This document shows positions 38,721 to 49,317 of a DNA stretch of 64,000 bases, piece after piece. This DNA is from Helianthus annuus (Eukaryota > Streptophyta > Magnoliopsida > Asterales > Asteraceae). How positions within the stretch are numbered: the first letter of the stretch is position 1; each line of letters starts with the position of its first letter. Both the position numbers and the translations under genes were made by a program. Location: assembly GCF_002127325.2 (NCBI RefSeq), contig NC_035448.2, positions 115,365,151-115,429,150 of the forward strand. The letters are read 5' to 3'. Below the pieces are notes generated by a model. The model did not search any database. It was not told where the DNA came from and worked only from the letters and a program-made list of their open reading frames with translations.

Positions 38721-39819
38721 TTAGGTCTATCGGTGTTTGTTTTTTCCTGTTTAAGTTTTTTTTTTTGTTTTATGTGTGTTCTAACCCACTTTTGTTCAGT
38801 AATATATTCAGTTTTTCTTAATTGAATGTTAGTTATATATGTCAATAGGTCTAGGGGGAACTAAGAAATCTTGTCTGATGATAACAAGGAAAATCTGGTA
38901 AGAATCAAATGAAATATGATAGGATGTGATAAATTATCAGAATCTGATAAAATTTATCAGAATCTGATAAAATTTATCAGAAACTTCATTAAAACATCAG
39001 AATTTGATTCAAATTCACCAGATAAAACTGAGAAATTTGATACAAAACATCAAAAGTAATTTTTTTTTCTTGACAAAACAGGAAGATTGATTGCTTAATT
39101 TTTTTTTTTTGTGAGTCTTAACCAAGGTCGATCAGATACAAAGAAACTCAAAAAAAAAATAGATTATTTTTAGATATGTTTCTTTCAATTTTTTTTTCTG
39201 AGGACTGGAACAAGCTATATGAAAGAGACTTCTTGATACATCAGAACAAAGGTGTGAAGTTCACAAGGTAAAGGTAAGAAATTTATCAAACTCCACTCAT
39301 TCCCTCTCATCTTAAAAAAAATTGATTCAGATTCCTATAAATGAATCAAATGTCTTCTGATGATATATATATGAGAAAATTCAACTCTTTAAGAAATATT
39401 TAGAGATCTTTCAGTATATATATCATTAAAAGGACAACATGGAAAAACACTCAACTGAAGAAAAGGATTTTGATAGGACCAAATCTGAAATCAAATATGG
39501 GGTCCCACATAAAAAGGTGCAAGTTGGATACTAGTGTTTATCTTTTAAAAATCGTTGGAATCTCTAAATTGTCTTGAATGAGATATACATTAAATTAGAG
39601 ATAAACCAAAGGTTTTTCAAAAACAGTTGCTTCTTTAAAAGATTAAAACATCATTAAGGTGTCATAAAACACCTTGAATACAAACAACCCACGAAAAACA
39701 CTCAAAAATATCTGTCTCAGCTCACTATAAATATCCCCTCCAACACAGAGACGTCCATCTTCAATCTCCATTCTCAAAACCCTAAAAACCCTTTTCAAAA
39801 GCAAAACCCCAAATCCTAA
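38721..39819. other. Cop-F spacer between the extra ORFs
   Basis: AT-rich and without an ORF. It has a direct repeat of ATCAGAATCTGATAAAATTT at 38937-38982, more ATCAGA motifs, and poly-T and poly-A runs. It ends with a plant-like promoter and leader (TATA box, ACCCTAAAAACCC) just before 39820. Confidence 0.55.
39726..39733 (+). promoter_or_regulatory. Likely TATA box of Cop-F extra ORF 2
   Basis: TATAAATA lies 94 bp before the ATG at 39820. Spacing and sequence are much like those before extra ORF 1. Confidence 0.5.
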
Positions 39820-41723
39820 ATGGCTGCCACCAACAACAGTCCACCTCCAGCTGAACACTCTGTTCCCTTAATCACTGAAGCTGAATATCTTCCTTTGAAT
39901 AACAATAATGAAGCAATGAACACCAGTATCGAACAATATGATGTGAAGTGTCAAATTCTCATTGAGTTTCTGATCAGAAGCCCAATAGCTCATGCTCTTA
40001 CAAAGACCAGAGAGGTACCAGAAAGACTGCTACAACAAGTTGTAAAAACTCTCGAAGCTCATAGTACAAATATGGAGCTAACAGCACATGTATGGGAAGA
40101 TATCTTCATCATAATCACACCAGAGAAAATAAGGGAATGTTTGGAAATACCCTTAAATCAAGAGTATGAAGAAGCACCACCAAAAGAAAACATGTTTGAA
40201 CAACTTGATGTTGTAATGGGATGCAAGGCAAAGATTTCGAAAATCAATGAGTTCAAAAGGAACAAGATGCCTGCCTTCTGGCAAGTGTTGATGGAAATAT
40301 TGAATAAGTATTTATCATCCAAGATCGGAGGTACAGATCAGATAAATATGAATATTCTAACAATCATGTTCAGCCTTATAACTGGGTTGAATATTGATTT
40401 TGGAACAGAAATATTCAATCTGATCAAAAGATCAATTCTGACCAAAACTGGAAAGATAGATTCACATCTACCATTCCCCAGATTTCTATCCATCATAATT
40501 TCTGATGCTTTTTCTGAAAGAAATCTACAAACTCCAAAATCAAAATATATGTGGAAATCAAAAATTATGAGACCTTGGAGTGCTGCAGGGTCATGGAAGT
40601 CAGACTTTGATGTACCTGTCCTACCAGAAAATATGATGGATCTTGTACCAGAAAATTCATCATACAGAGCAGAATATATGAGAATGTTAAGTAGGCAAGC
40701 AAAAACAAAAGAAGGATTTGAAAAGGTGTCACCCATGGAGCATGATACAGAAGAATCAAGCACACCAATAATAGAGCATCAGGATGAATCTGATCCACAT
40801 CCAGCTGATAAAGATGTGCAGATGACTCATACAAGAGAAGAACATCATGCTGAAGGCTCACATATGGGAGAAACAGGTGCAACAAAATCTAAACTCAATA
40901 TATTTTATACTTCTGAAAGTGATTCTGATGAATCAATTTAACCAAGATATGAAATATTACAAAGAAGCACTGTTTTTACAAAACAAAATGTGAGTGAAAC
41001 AAAAGACCCATTTTCTGAGTCAGACTTTGAGGAGGAAAATGTGGTAACAACAGGTGGAGATCAGTTCACTGATCAAGGAAACCCGGATGAGAAAAATAAA
41101 AGTTTCTCAACAACTCATGGAGAACCTGAAAAGGTTCAAGGATGTGAGGAAAACCAGGACTTGAATTTGTTTCAAATTTCTGGTGAGGAAACAGAGAATT
41201 TGGATACTTCCAATCCTCTTAACCTCAGAACATCAGTAATGTGTTTTCTGGTGGTGTTAGAAGAGAAACATCTGTTGTTTCTCCTATTTTCCAAGAACAA
41301 CCATCTATGTCTCCAAAACAACTTCATAAAGAACTTGAAGATGAAGCTGCTACTAAGAAAACAGTCATGGATGAAAAACTTGATCTGATACTGGAAGAAA
41401 TCAGAAATCAAAAATCAGAAGTCAAAGCTCTATCAGAGACTGTCAAAGCTGTGAAGGAACAAACTGAAGAAAATAGTGTAGCTCTCAAAGAAATACAAAA
41501 GTCATCAGAAAACAAAGGAAGTTCTTCAGAAATAGAGAAGGCTCTTAAAGAGCTACATGATATCAAGAAAAAGATGACAGAGATTGCAACTGAGAGAGAA
41601 AGTTCAAGTTCAGGAAGACTTCTTGAAGAAATATAACTTCTCAGAGCCAACAGCAGCAGCCTAACTGAGGCTTTTGAAAAGTTGGTACTGGAATTAAGTG
41701 AACAAAGAAATAAAGAAAATCAG
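39820..41723 (+). pseudogene. Cop-F extra ORF 2, first part (broken, continues at 63088)
   Basis: It starts ATGGCTGCCACC. The first 373 residues are open to TAA at 40939-40941. The same frame then continues to about 41235, followed by a frameshift and another TAA at 41634-41636; at each of the two stops CAA would keep the frame open. The N-terminal part resembles extra ORF 1 (RSPIAHALTKTREVPERLLQ, LPFPRFLSIIISDAF). The later part is acidic, then a strong coiled coil (LDLILEEIRNQKSEVKALSE). Chr-G interrupts it after ...EQRNKENQ. The function is unknown. Confidence 0.65.
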
Positions 41724-44233
41724 TGTCACACCCCCAAATCCACCTACGGAGTACTACCGCTTGGAGGAGTGACTGACCAGGATCCAGCCACCAATCATAT
41801 TGAACAGGCATATAAGTAGTTATAAAAATCCAACCAATACAATTGGTGTTCAAACAAAGCATAGTTTAAGTTGCAAGCGGAAGCATAAGATTTAAAACCA
41901 AAACATAAGTTCATTTGTTTCCAAGTTTAACATGGCACGCAGCTATCCATGTCCCACAACGACTCTCCTCCATGCAAGCTCCAGCTAAGTACCTATGGTC
42001 CTGCAAAGCATGTAGTAACGAGTCAACAACAAGTTGAGTGAGTTCACAGTTGGGTGTTCGTTTTAGTTTGTTTCGAAAACAGTTTCCTTTATCTGGCATC
42101 CTGCCGTGGGGGTTACCCCATAGTTGAAAAACGTGACTTGTTTATTCCCGGTTACTCTGGCATTCCAGCCGTGGGGGCTACCCCGTGTTAGTTATCTGGC
42201 ATTTCGGCCGTGGGGGCTACCCCATGTATACACTAGACTCGTTACCATATCGACTGCTGACTGTAGTCATGTTTATGTGCCCTGAAACTGTCAATGTCTA
42301 TCATCATTGACGTGCCCCAGATCCATTAGTTCACGCCCGTCCTCTGCGGCACGGTGTGAGGTTTGTCAGACCTAAATAGCGCTATCTAACTAATGACCCG
42401 CTCGCCATTGGCCCGGCGATTAAGTCGATATAAAAGGAGGGACTTCGTGATAGAGTTTTGGTCTAGTACGAGTTATCTGTCCGTGAGGACGAGGAATTAC
42501 ATTCCTGAACCATTGCTGTCCTACCCAAGGAGGACGAGGAATCTACGTTCCTTAACCCCATTCCCAACCCAGGGAATCCCATGCTTTGTAGAGGGTGTGA
42601 ACTCACCTTGGTTTGCTCGGCAGATACACAGAAAGGTCAATCGGGTTGTAAGTGGTCAACTACGTCCTAACATAGATACCGTTCAAGTGAGGTTCAACCC
42701 AAGTAGTGCACGTATTATCTACACGTATTCATACACAAGTAACGATCATGGCATACACGTCTATCATGGCAGTTCAACAACAGTGCACAACATACTCAAT
42801 TAACAGTAGTACATACGGCCCATATGCTCGGCCCAATTACTTAGGCCCGTAACAGTGTGGAAGTCCAAATAGCGTGTACATGCATGTGGTCTCGAGTTGT
42901 AGCCTACAAGATCTCGAGTCGCAACTGAGGTGGTTTCGGGTCATGCATGTATTGGTCTCGAGTCGCAACCGGACTCGCAAGCATGGTCTCGGGTCATGAT
43001 GTTTGTGTGATGATCATGTGTGGTCTCGAGTTGAGACTAGGGGTTCTCGACTCGCAACCTGTGTCGCAATCTATGTTCTCGATTTATCATGTTTATGGTC
43101 TCGAGTCGAAACCAAGGGTCTCGACTGGACACCTGCTGATCCTTCACAGTGTACTATCCAATAGAGTTTTGATTTCATGCAACAATTGTGTACTATCCAC
43201 TAAACATGTTTTCTTGTCTAGTTATTAACCAAAATGGATCAAACAATCAGATTTCAAATATTCATAACACATTCATATCATACTCAACAAGTTCTTCATA
43301 TATTCAAGTCATGTTCATGTTGATCATCAAACTTGTTCATCATATTTTAGGGTTTTTAGCATTAATCATAGTCATAACATGAATAACCATCAAAACACTT
43401 GAACATACTCATCTAATGGTTTCAAATCATCACATAACACCTCAACTCGACTATACACTAATCCGATTAACATGATACTATCTAATACACATATGCAAGC
43501 CGGTTTCATGAACATTAACAACTAATGGTTTAAATCTCATTTAAACACAAGATATCATTAACCCATCATGCAATATATCCGAAATCAAGACATGTTAACC
43601 GATTATCATCATCATACACATTAAGAACATCATCATGCTATTTCATCAAGGCAAGTAGCATCATTAGTCACATAAACACCTAGTGAGCATCTAGAAACAC
43701 TAACCGATTGTGAAAGGCACCGAGATGGTAAAGAAGATGAATAAAATGGAGTGTCCGAGTGTTGGTGATGAGCTTGACCGAGTTCTTGTTGATTCCGATT
43801 TGATCCGAGAGATAGGAGGGGAGGTGATGCTTGATTCTCTAGGGTTGAAGGTTTCTCTAGAGAGAGAGTGTGTAGGAGAAGGTGTGTGTGAGAGTGAGTG
43901 TGTTGTCCAAAGAAATGGCGAACATGGCTATCCACTAAGGTTATATATCCATTCTAAGTAGTGCACCCTAAAGGGCTTTCGGTTGGGTTAAATGAGGTGC
44001 GTGGCCCATCCGGCCCACTGTTTCATTGTTCACTCGAGACCGCATGGTCTCGAGTCGGGTTCTTGGTTCTCGGCTCACTTATACATATATATACATACTA
44101 TACATACAAGCACACACATATCACATAAAAGGTTCACTTATATCATTTACTAAATTGACAAGTTAGCTAGTCACATAATGTTCAAGCATGTTACATCGAG
44201 ATACAATGAAGGGTTCTAAATTTCGAGTTGTCA
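41724..44233 (-). repeat. Chr-G LTR 1 (3' LTR of G1)
   Basis: The LTR is 2,510 bp; on the plus strand it runs from TGTCACACCCCC to TTCGAGTTGTCA. It has three copies of a (C/T)GCCGTGGGGG(T/C)TACCCC motif (42093-42225) and many TCTCGAGTCG-type palindromes (42888-43130 and 44035-44060). A possible minus-strand TATA box (GGATATATAACC) is at 43950-43939. Small ORFs inside it are not believed to be genes. Confidence 0.9.
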
Positions 44234-44297
44234 CATCATCCCCAAGTTTAAAGAAATTTCGTCCCGAAATTTGGTAAGCACTCACTGAGGAAGCTAG

Positions 44298-47200
44298 TTA
44301 AGTTGTATGGTTTTCCCGGTTTTCCTGGGGTGTCACATCCTCCCCCCGTTGATCTGGAATTTCGCCCCGAAATTCCGTAGCTTCAGCCTCAGTAGTGGTC
44401 GTACTGTTTGCGAACAGTTGGGGATACTTTTGTTTCATCTGATCTTCGCGCTCCCAGGTGAACTCTGGGCCGCGACGTGAGTTCCAACGAACTCGAACGA
44501 GAGGTATTCTAGTGCTCTTGAGGACCTTAACATCCTGGTCCGTGATTTCAACTGGTTCCTCGACGAATCGTAACTGCTCGTCGATAGTGAGTTCCTTCAG
44601 AGGAACTATGTGGGTCTCATCTGACAGACACTTCTTCAGATTCGACACGTGAAAAACGTTGTGAACTGCACCGAGTTCTGCTGGTAAGTTTAGTCTGTAG
44701 GCCACCCTGCCTATCTTCTCAATGATTTTGAAAGGTCCAACGTATCGTGGGTTAAGTTTGCCCCATTTACCAAAACGAACCACACCCTTCCAGGGTGAAA
44801 CTTTGAGTAGTACCCGCTCCCCAACCTGGAGCTCTAGTGGTTTCCTGCCCTTATCGGCGTAGACTTTCTGACGGTCACGAGCTGCCGCCATGCGTTTTCG
44901 TATCTGAGCAATCCGTTCAGTAGTGTCCACCACGTGTTCCGGACCAGTGATCTGACTATCCCCCACCTCTGCCCAACAAAGAGGTGACCGGCATTTACGT
45001 CCGTACAATGCCTCAAACGGAGCAGCTTTAATGCTGGTGTGGTAGCTGTTATTGTACGAGAATTCCACAAGTGGCAGATGCTTTTCCCAGCTGTTGCCAA
45101 AGTCGATTACACATGCACGAATCATGTCTTCTAAGGTCTGAATAGTGCGCTCGGACTGCCCGTCCGTCTGAGGGTGATACGTTGTGCTCATATCTAAACG
45201 TGAGCCAAAGGACTTGTGCATTGCTTGCCACAGCTCTGAAGTAAAACGTGCATCTCGATCGGAGATAATAGAGGTGGGCACCCCGTGCCTCGAAACAACT
45301 TCCTTGAGGTATATTTCCGCTAGAGTGGAGAATTTATCCGTTTCCTTGATCGCCAAGAAGTGTGCGGATTTTGCGAGTCGATCCACGATCACCCAAATAG
45401 TATCGTTTCCGCGCTGAGATCTAGGTAGGCCAGTAACGAAATCCATGGAAATTTGCTCCCATATCCATTGTGGTATCTCTGGTTGCTGGAGTAGGCTTGA
45501 GGGTTTCTGATATTCTGTCTTGACTCGCGCACAAGTCAAACACTTGCTGACGTAAGTTCCTATGTGGGCCTTCATGCTAGGCCACCGATACGTAGTTTTA
45601 ATATCGTGGTACATCTTATCCGAACCAGGGTGTACCGAGTAGCGGGACTTGTGTGCCTCATCCATCACAAGTTCTCGTAGGTTGCCATAGAGTGGAACCC
45701 AAATGCGTCCTGTAACGTAGTAAGCACCGTCTTCCTTTTGTTCTAAACGTTGTCTTGACCCACGTAGGGCTTCAGCCCTGACGTTCTCTGGTTTCAGTGC
45801 TTCCATCTGAGTAGCTCGTATTTGGGAAGGTAGACTAGAATGGATCGTGAGTTGCAAAGCTCGCACGCGCTTAGGCGCAGTGTCCTTTCGACTGAGGGCG
45901 TCAGCCACAACATTGGCCTTGCCCGGATGATACCTGATGGAGCACTCATAGTCATTCAGTAGCTCGACCCATCGTCGTTGCCGCATATTCAGTTCCTTCT
46001 GCTTGAATATGTGCTCTAGGCTCCTGTGGTCGGTGTAGATGGCGCACTTGGTACCGTACAGGTAATGTGGCCATAACTTAAGTGCGAAAACAACAGCTCC
46101 CAGCTCTAAATCGTGTGTGGTGTAGTTCTTCTCGTGAACTTTGAGTTGGCGTGAGGCGTAGGCTATGACTTTATCTCGTTGCATCAATACACAACCAAGA
46201 CCTTGAATTGATGCATCGCAGTAAACCGCAAAATCGTCTGTGCCCTCTGGCAGTGAAAGGATAGGTGCACTACAAAGTCTATCCTTTAGGTGCTGAAAGG
46301 CTAACTCCTGTGCATTTCCCCAGCGATAAACAACGCCTTTCTGTGTTAGCGAGGTGAGAGGCTGTGCAATCCTAGAAAAATCCTTAATGAATCTCCTGTA
46401 GTAACCTGCCAATGCCAAGAATTGGCGAATTTCCTTTGGTGTACGAGGTGCAGGCCAGTTCTTAATAGAGTCTATCTTGGATGGATCAACGTGAATCCCA
46501 TCCTTGTTTACCACGTGGCCTAGGAAATGGACTTCTCGAAGCCAGAAGTCGCATTTCGAGAACTTTGCGTAAAGCTGTTCGGTTCGAAGGAGTTCCAGAA
46601 TAAGTCGTAGATGCTGCTCGTGTTCCTCCTGACTCTTAGAATAGATCAGGATGTCGTCGATGAAGACTATAACGAATTTGTCCAGCTATGGCTTGCACAC
46701 TCGGTTCATCAAGTCCATGAAAACCGCAGGTGCGTTTGTCAGCCCAAAAGGCATGACCAAAAACTCATAGTGCTCATAACGAGTTCTAAAGGCTGTCTTA
46801 GAGACATCCTCTTCTCGAACTCTCAGCTGGTGATATCCCGATCTCAGATCGATCTTTGAATAGTAGCTCGACCCCTGCAACTGGTCGAACAAGTCGTCAA
46901 TACGTGGTAGAGGATAACGATTCTTCACAGTCACCTTGTTGAGTTCACGATAGTCGATACACATTCTGAAGGTACCATCTTTCTTCTTCACAAATAACAC
47001 TGGGGCTCCCCAGGGCGATGAACTTGGACGAATGAAACCCTTATCCAAGAGTTCTTGTAGTTGTGTAGAGAGTTCTTCCAACTCTGATGGAGCTAAACGA
47101 TAAGGTGCACGAGCTATAGGTGCAGCTCCAGGAGCTAGTTCAATCTGAAACTCGACTTGGCGATGGGGTGGAAGACTATGTAATTCCTCAGGGAATACCT

Positions 47201-49009
47201 CAGGATAGTCACGTACAACTGGAAAATCTTCTATCTTCTTTTCTTTCTCCGAGGTGTCAGTAACGAGAGCCAAAACGGCAGTGTGGCCCTTTCGTAAGCA
47301 CTTCTGGGCCTTAAGGAGAGAGATGATGTTCTCAACAGCACTCCTCTTGTCGCCACGAATTATGAGAGGTTCACTATCGGAACCAGGAATACGAACAATC
47401 TTCTCGTTGCAAAGGATCTCTGCTCGGTGTTGGGATAGCCAATCCATCCCAATGAAAACGTCAAAACTACCCAAGACGATAGGAATAAGGTCAATAGAGA
47501 AGGTTTGGTTAGCGAGAATAAGTTTGCAACCTTTCACTACGTGTGAGGCCTCCAAACTCTTACCATTAGCTAGCTCTACAGTGTGCTTGTTGTTCAAGGG
47601 TGTTGGAATACGCTTAAGCATTTGACTAACTTCTAGTGACACATAGCTAGTATCGGCACCCGAATCAAATAAAACTGTAACATAAAAGTCGTCGAGAAGG
47701 AACTTACCCGTCACCACGTTGGGGTCATTCCTTCCTTCACCTTGGCCAATCACGAACACCCGCCCCCTGGCACCATTATTGTTGTTGTGGTTCCCATTGT
47801 TACCATTCCCCTGATTGTTGTTGCTGTTGTTGTTCTGGTTCTGGTTCAGTTGGGGACAATCTTTCTTGAAGTGGCCTTCAGCTCCACACTGAAAGCACCC
47901 TTTGTTGTTACCCTGTTGCTGCCGCTGATTCTGTTGAGCTTGCTGACGATTCTGATTGGCGGGGTATAAGCTCCTGCAATCCTTTGCGGTGTGACCAGGC
48001 TTGTTGCGCCGATGACAGTTGCCCCTGGTGCATGGCCCACTGTGGTGTAGGTTGCAGCGATTGCATTTGGGGTGATTCCCTTTGTACCCACCATGACTTT
48101 GACTACCAGACGATTGCTGACTGGGGCTCTTGTAGTCATCAGTTTTTCTCTGCTGAGACTGAGATTGCACAGAAGTTGAACCCTTGCTTGAAGCTCCATC
48201 CCATTTTCGTTTGTTGTCACTAGAGGTACCAGAAGTAGTTGCAGCACCTATGCGCTTTGGTAACTTGTTTTGCTCCACCGCCTGATCAGTAAGACGGTGA
48301 GCCAACTGAACAACCTGCTGGATAGTGGCCAGGTTTGCTGAAGTCACATGACTTTGGATTTCTGGCACCAAGCCCTTGAGAAAGAGTTCAATTCGCTTAA
48401 ATGGAGGGTCCACCATAGTAGGACACAATAAGGCAAGCTCATGCGATCTCTTAGTATACGCCTCAATTTCTGACCCCGTCATCTTGAGGTTGTAGTACTC
48501 GTCTTCCAGCTTATGAATGTCATCGCGACCGTAGTATTCCTCCCTGATCATTTCCTTGAAAGTTTCCCATGGGGTGGCGTTGGCAGCAACCAACCCCAGC
48601 ATTTGAACCTGAGCGTTCCACCATGTGAGGGCTAAACCCTCGAGAGTACCGGTAGCATACTTCACCCTGCGCGCCTCAGGGCATTCACACATTTCGAAGA
48701 CAGATTCTAGTTTCTCAAACCAGTGGAGGAGACCTACTGCTCCTTCAGTTCCGCTAAAAGTAGTGGGTCGGCAGTCCATAAAGGTCTTAAAGGTGCACAC
48801 CGGTGGCTGAGCATGTTGACCTAAGGTAGGTGAAAGAAAGACAGAGTTTAACACAAAGGTTGGTTCATGAGAGTAGGATCCTAAAGATCCTAGAATGAGT
48901 TCGGACTACAGGATATACCTCCTGCGTATGCAGCTGCAAGTGCTGCGGCAACTCGTTCGTTAATCAGGGCCGTCAACTGGGCTTGAGTCATGTTAACGCG
49001 TCCACTCAT
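44298..49009 (-). pseudogene. pol: Chr-G1 gag-pol with integrase and chromodomain; one stop codon
   Basis: Gag begins MSGRVNMTQAQL at 49009. A probable 98-nt intron (48918-48821, GTATAT to ACCTTAG) joins it in frame to [13 protein letters not shown]. Gag then reads through [18 protein letters not shown] to zinc knuckles. The middle one reads [14 protein letters not shown], where an Arg replaces the second Cys; the last, [14 protein letters not shown], is normal. Protease has [12 protein letters not shown]. Reverse transcriptase has [11 protein letters not shown] and FIDDILIYS, but TAG at 46688-46686 interrupts it just before that motif. RNase H has [10 protein letters not shown]. Integrase has catalytic Asp in VIVDRLAKS and ISDRDARF and Glu in [10 protein letters not shown] chromodomain-like end follows ([20 protein letters not shown]). 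Apart from the TAG the frame is open. Confidence 0.9.
48821..48918 (-). other. Probable spliceosomal intron near the start of Chr-G1 gag
   Basis: On the minus strand the sequence is G|GTATATCC, then a pyrimidine-rich stretch TCTGTCTTTCTTTCACC, then TAG|GT. Removing 98 nt joins two otherwise out-of-phase Gag segments in frame (phase 1). The segment contains stop codons. Only one copy is available, so this could instead be decay. Confidence 0.5.
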
Positions 49010-49300
49010 GATCTTCATACAAGAGGGAAACATGAGTGAGAGAGGTTCGCGAAAGTGCGATGGCAGAAGGGAGTAAGCACACATGTGTTCAAGCAATAGT
49101 AGCTATACTAATCAAGCATACCATGGGCAATGTACTATGTAACTAACAAGTAGGCAGTATACACAGATCATATCACCTAGAATGTCGAGCCTTGCATGTG
49201 GAGTGAAGCGTCGTTGTGGACCGTTGAGCACTGTACGGGTTATAGTCTGGTTTTAACAAAAACGTTTCTCCTTTATTAAAACCAAGTTCACTATAACCAA

Positions 49301-49314
49301 TGGCTCTGATACCA
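49301..49314 (-). other. Chr-G primer-binding site
   Basis: On the minus strand TGGTATCAGAGCCA, initiator-Met tRNA type, lies three bases inside LTR 2. The leader between it and gag (49010-49300) is non-coding. Confidence 0.9.
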
Positions 49315-49317
49315 ATC

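Larger units (their letters stand above)
31390..41723 (+). mobile_element. Cop-F, large Sirevirus-like Ty1/copia element (continues at 63088-64000)
   Basis: Plus strand. 5' LTR 31390-32177, initiator-Met primer-binding site, gag, pol in copia order (protease, integrase, reverse transcriptase, RNase H), then two extra ORFs, the second split by Chr-G at 41724. The 3' LTR is not in the window, so the element exceeds 11 kb without its inserts. The bases before it are CAACC (31385-31389); the partner site is out of view. Pol has two stops and a frameshift, so it is not autonomous. Confidence 0.85.
44234..49317 (-). mobile_element. Chr-G copy 1 (G1), internal region of a Tekay/Del-like chromovirus
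   Basis: The internal region is complete, from the primer-binding site (49314) to the polypurine tract (minus strand AAACTTGGGGATGATG at 44249-44234), between two LTRs. It inserted into Cop-F extra ORF 2 after ATCAG (41719-41723). Long LTRs, the initiator-Met primer site and a chromodomain-like C-terminus fit Tekay/Del. The insertion continues to the right as a second, truncated copy. Confidence 0.9.

Noticed and set aside
37905..41723. Envelope-like function for the Cop-F extra ORFs
   Set aside because: No signal peptide, transmembrane segment or glycoprotein-like pattern is visible. Position after pol alone is not enough.
42470..42580. Hammerhead-ribozyme-like stem in the Chr-G LTR (GTCCGTGAGGACGA), also at 50064-50180
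   Set aside because: The GTCC-GTGA-GGAC stem and loop resemble hammerhead stem II, but the required CTGANGA before it and GAAA after it are absent (TTATCT and GAGG stand there). A chance or short hairpin is more likely.
42393..42803. 136-residue ORF in Chr-G LTR 1, present again at 49987-50397
   Set aside because: It is present twice only because the LTRs are near copies. It overlaps repeats, has no recognisable domain and lies opposite to the element's transcription.
43633..43961. Short overlapping ORFs on both strands in the Chr-G LTR (also at 51227-51555)
   Set aside because: They have no domain and low complexity, and they lie in the likely promoter-leader part of the LTR.
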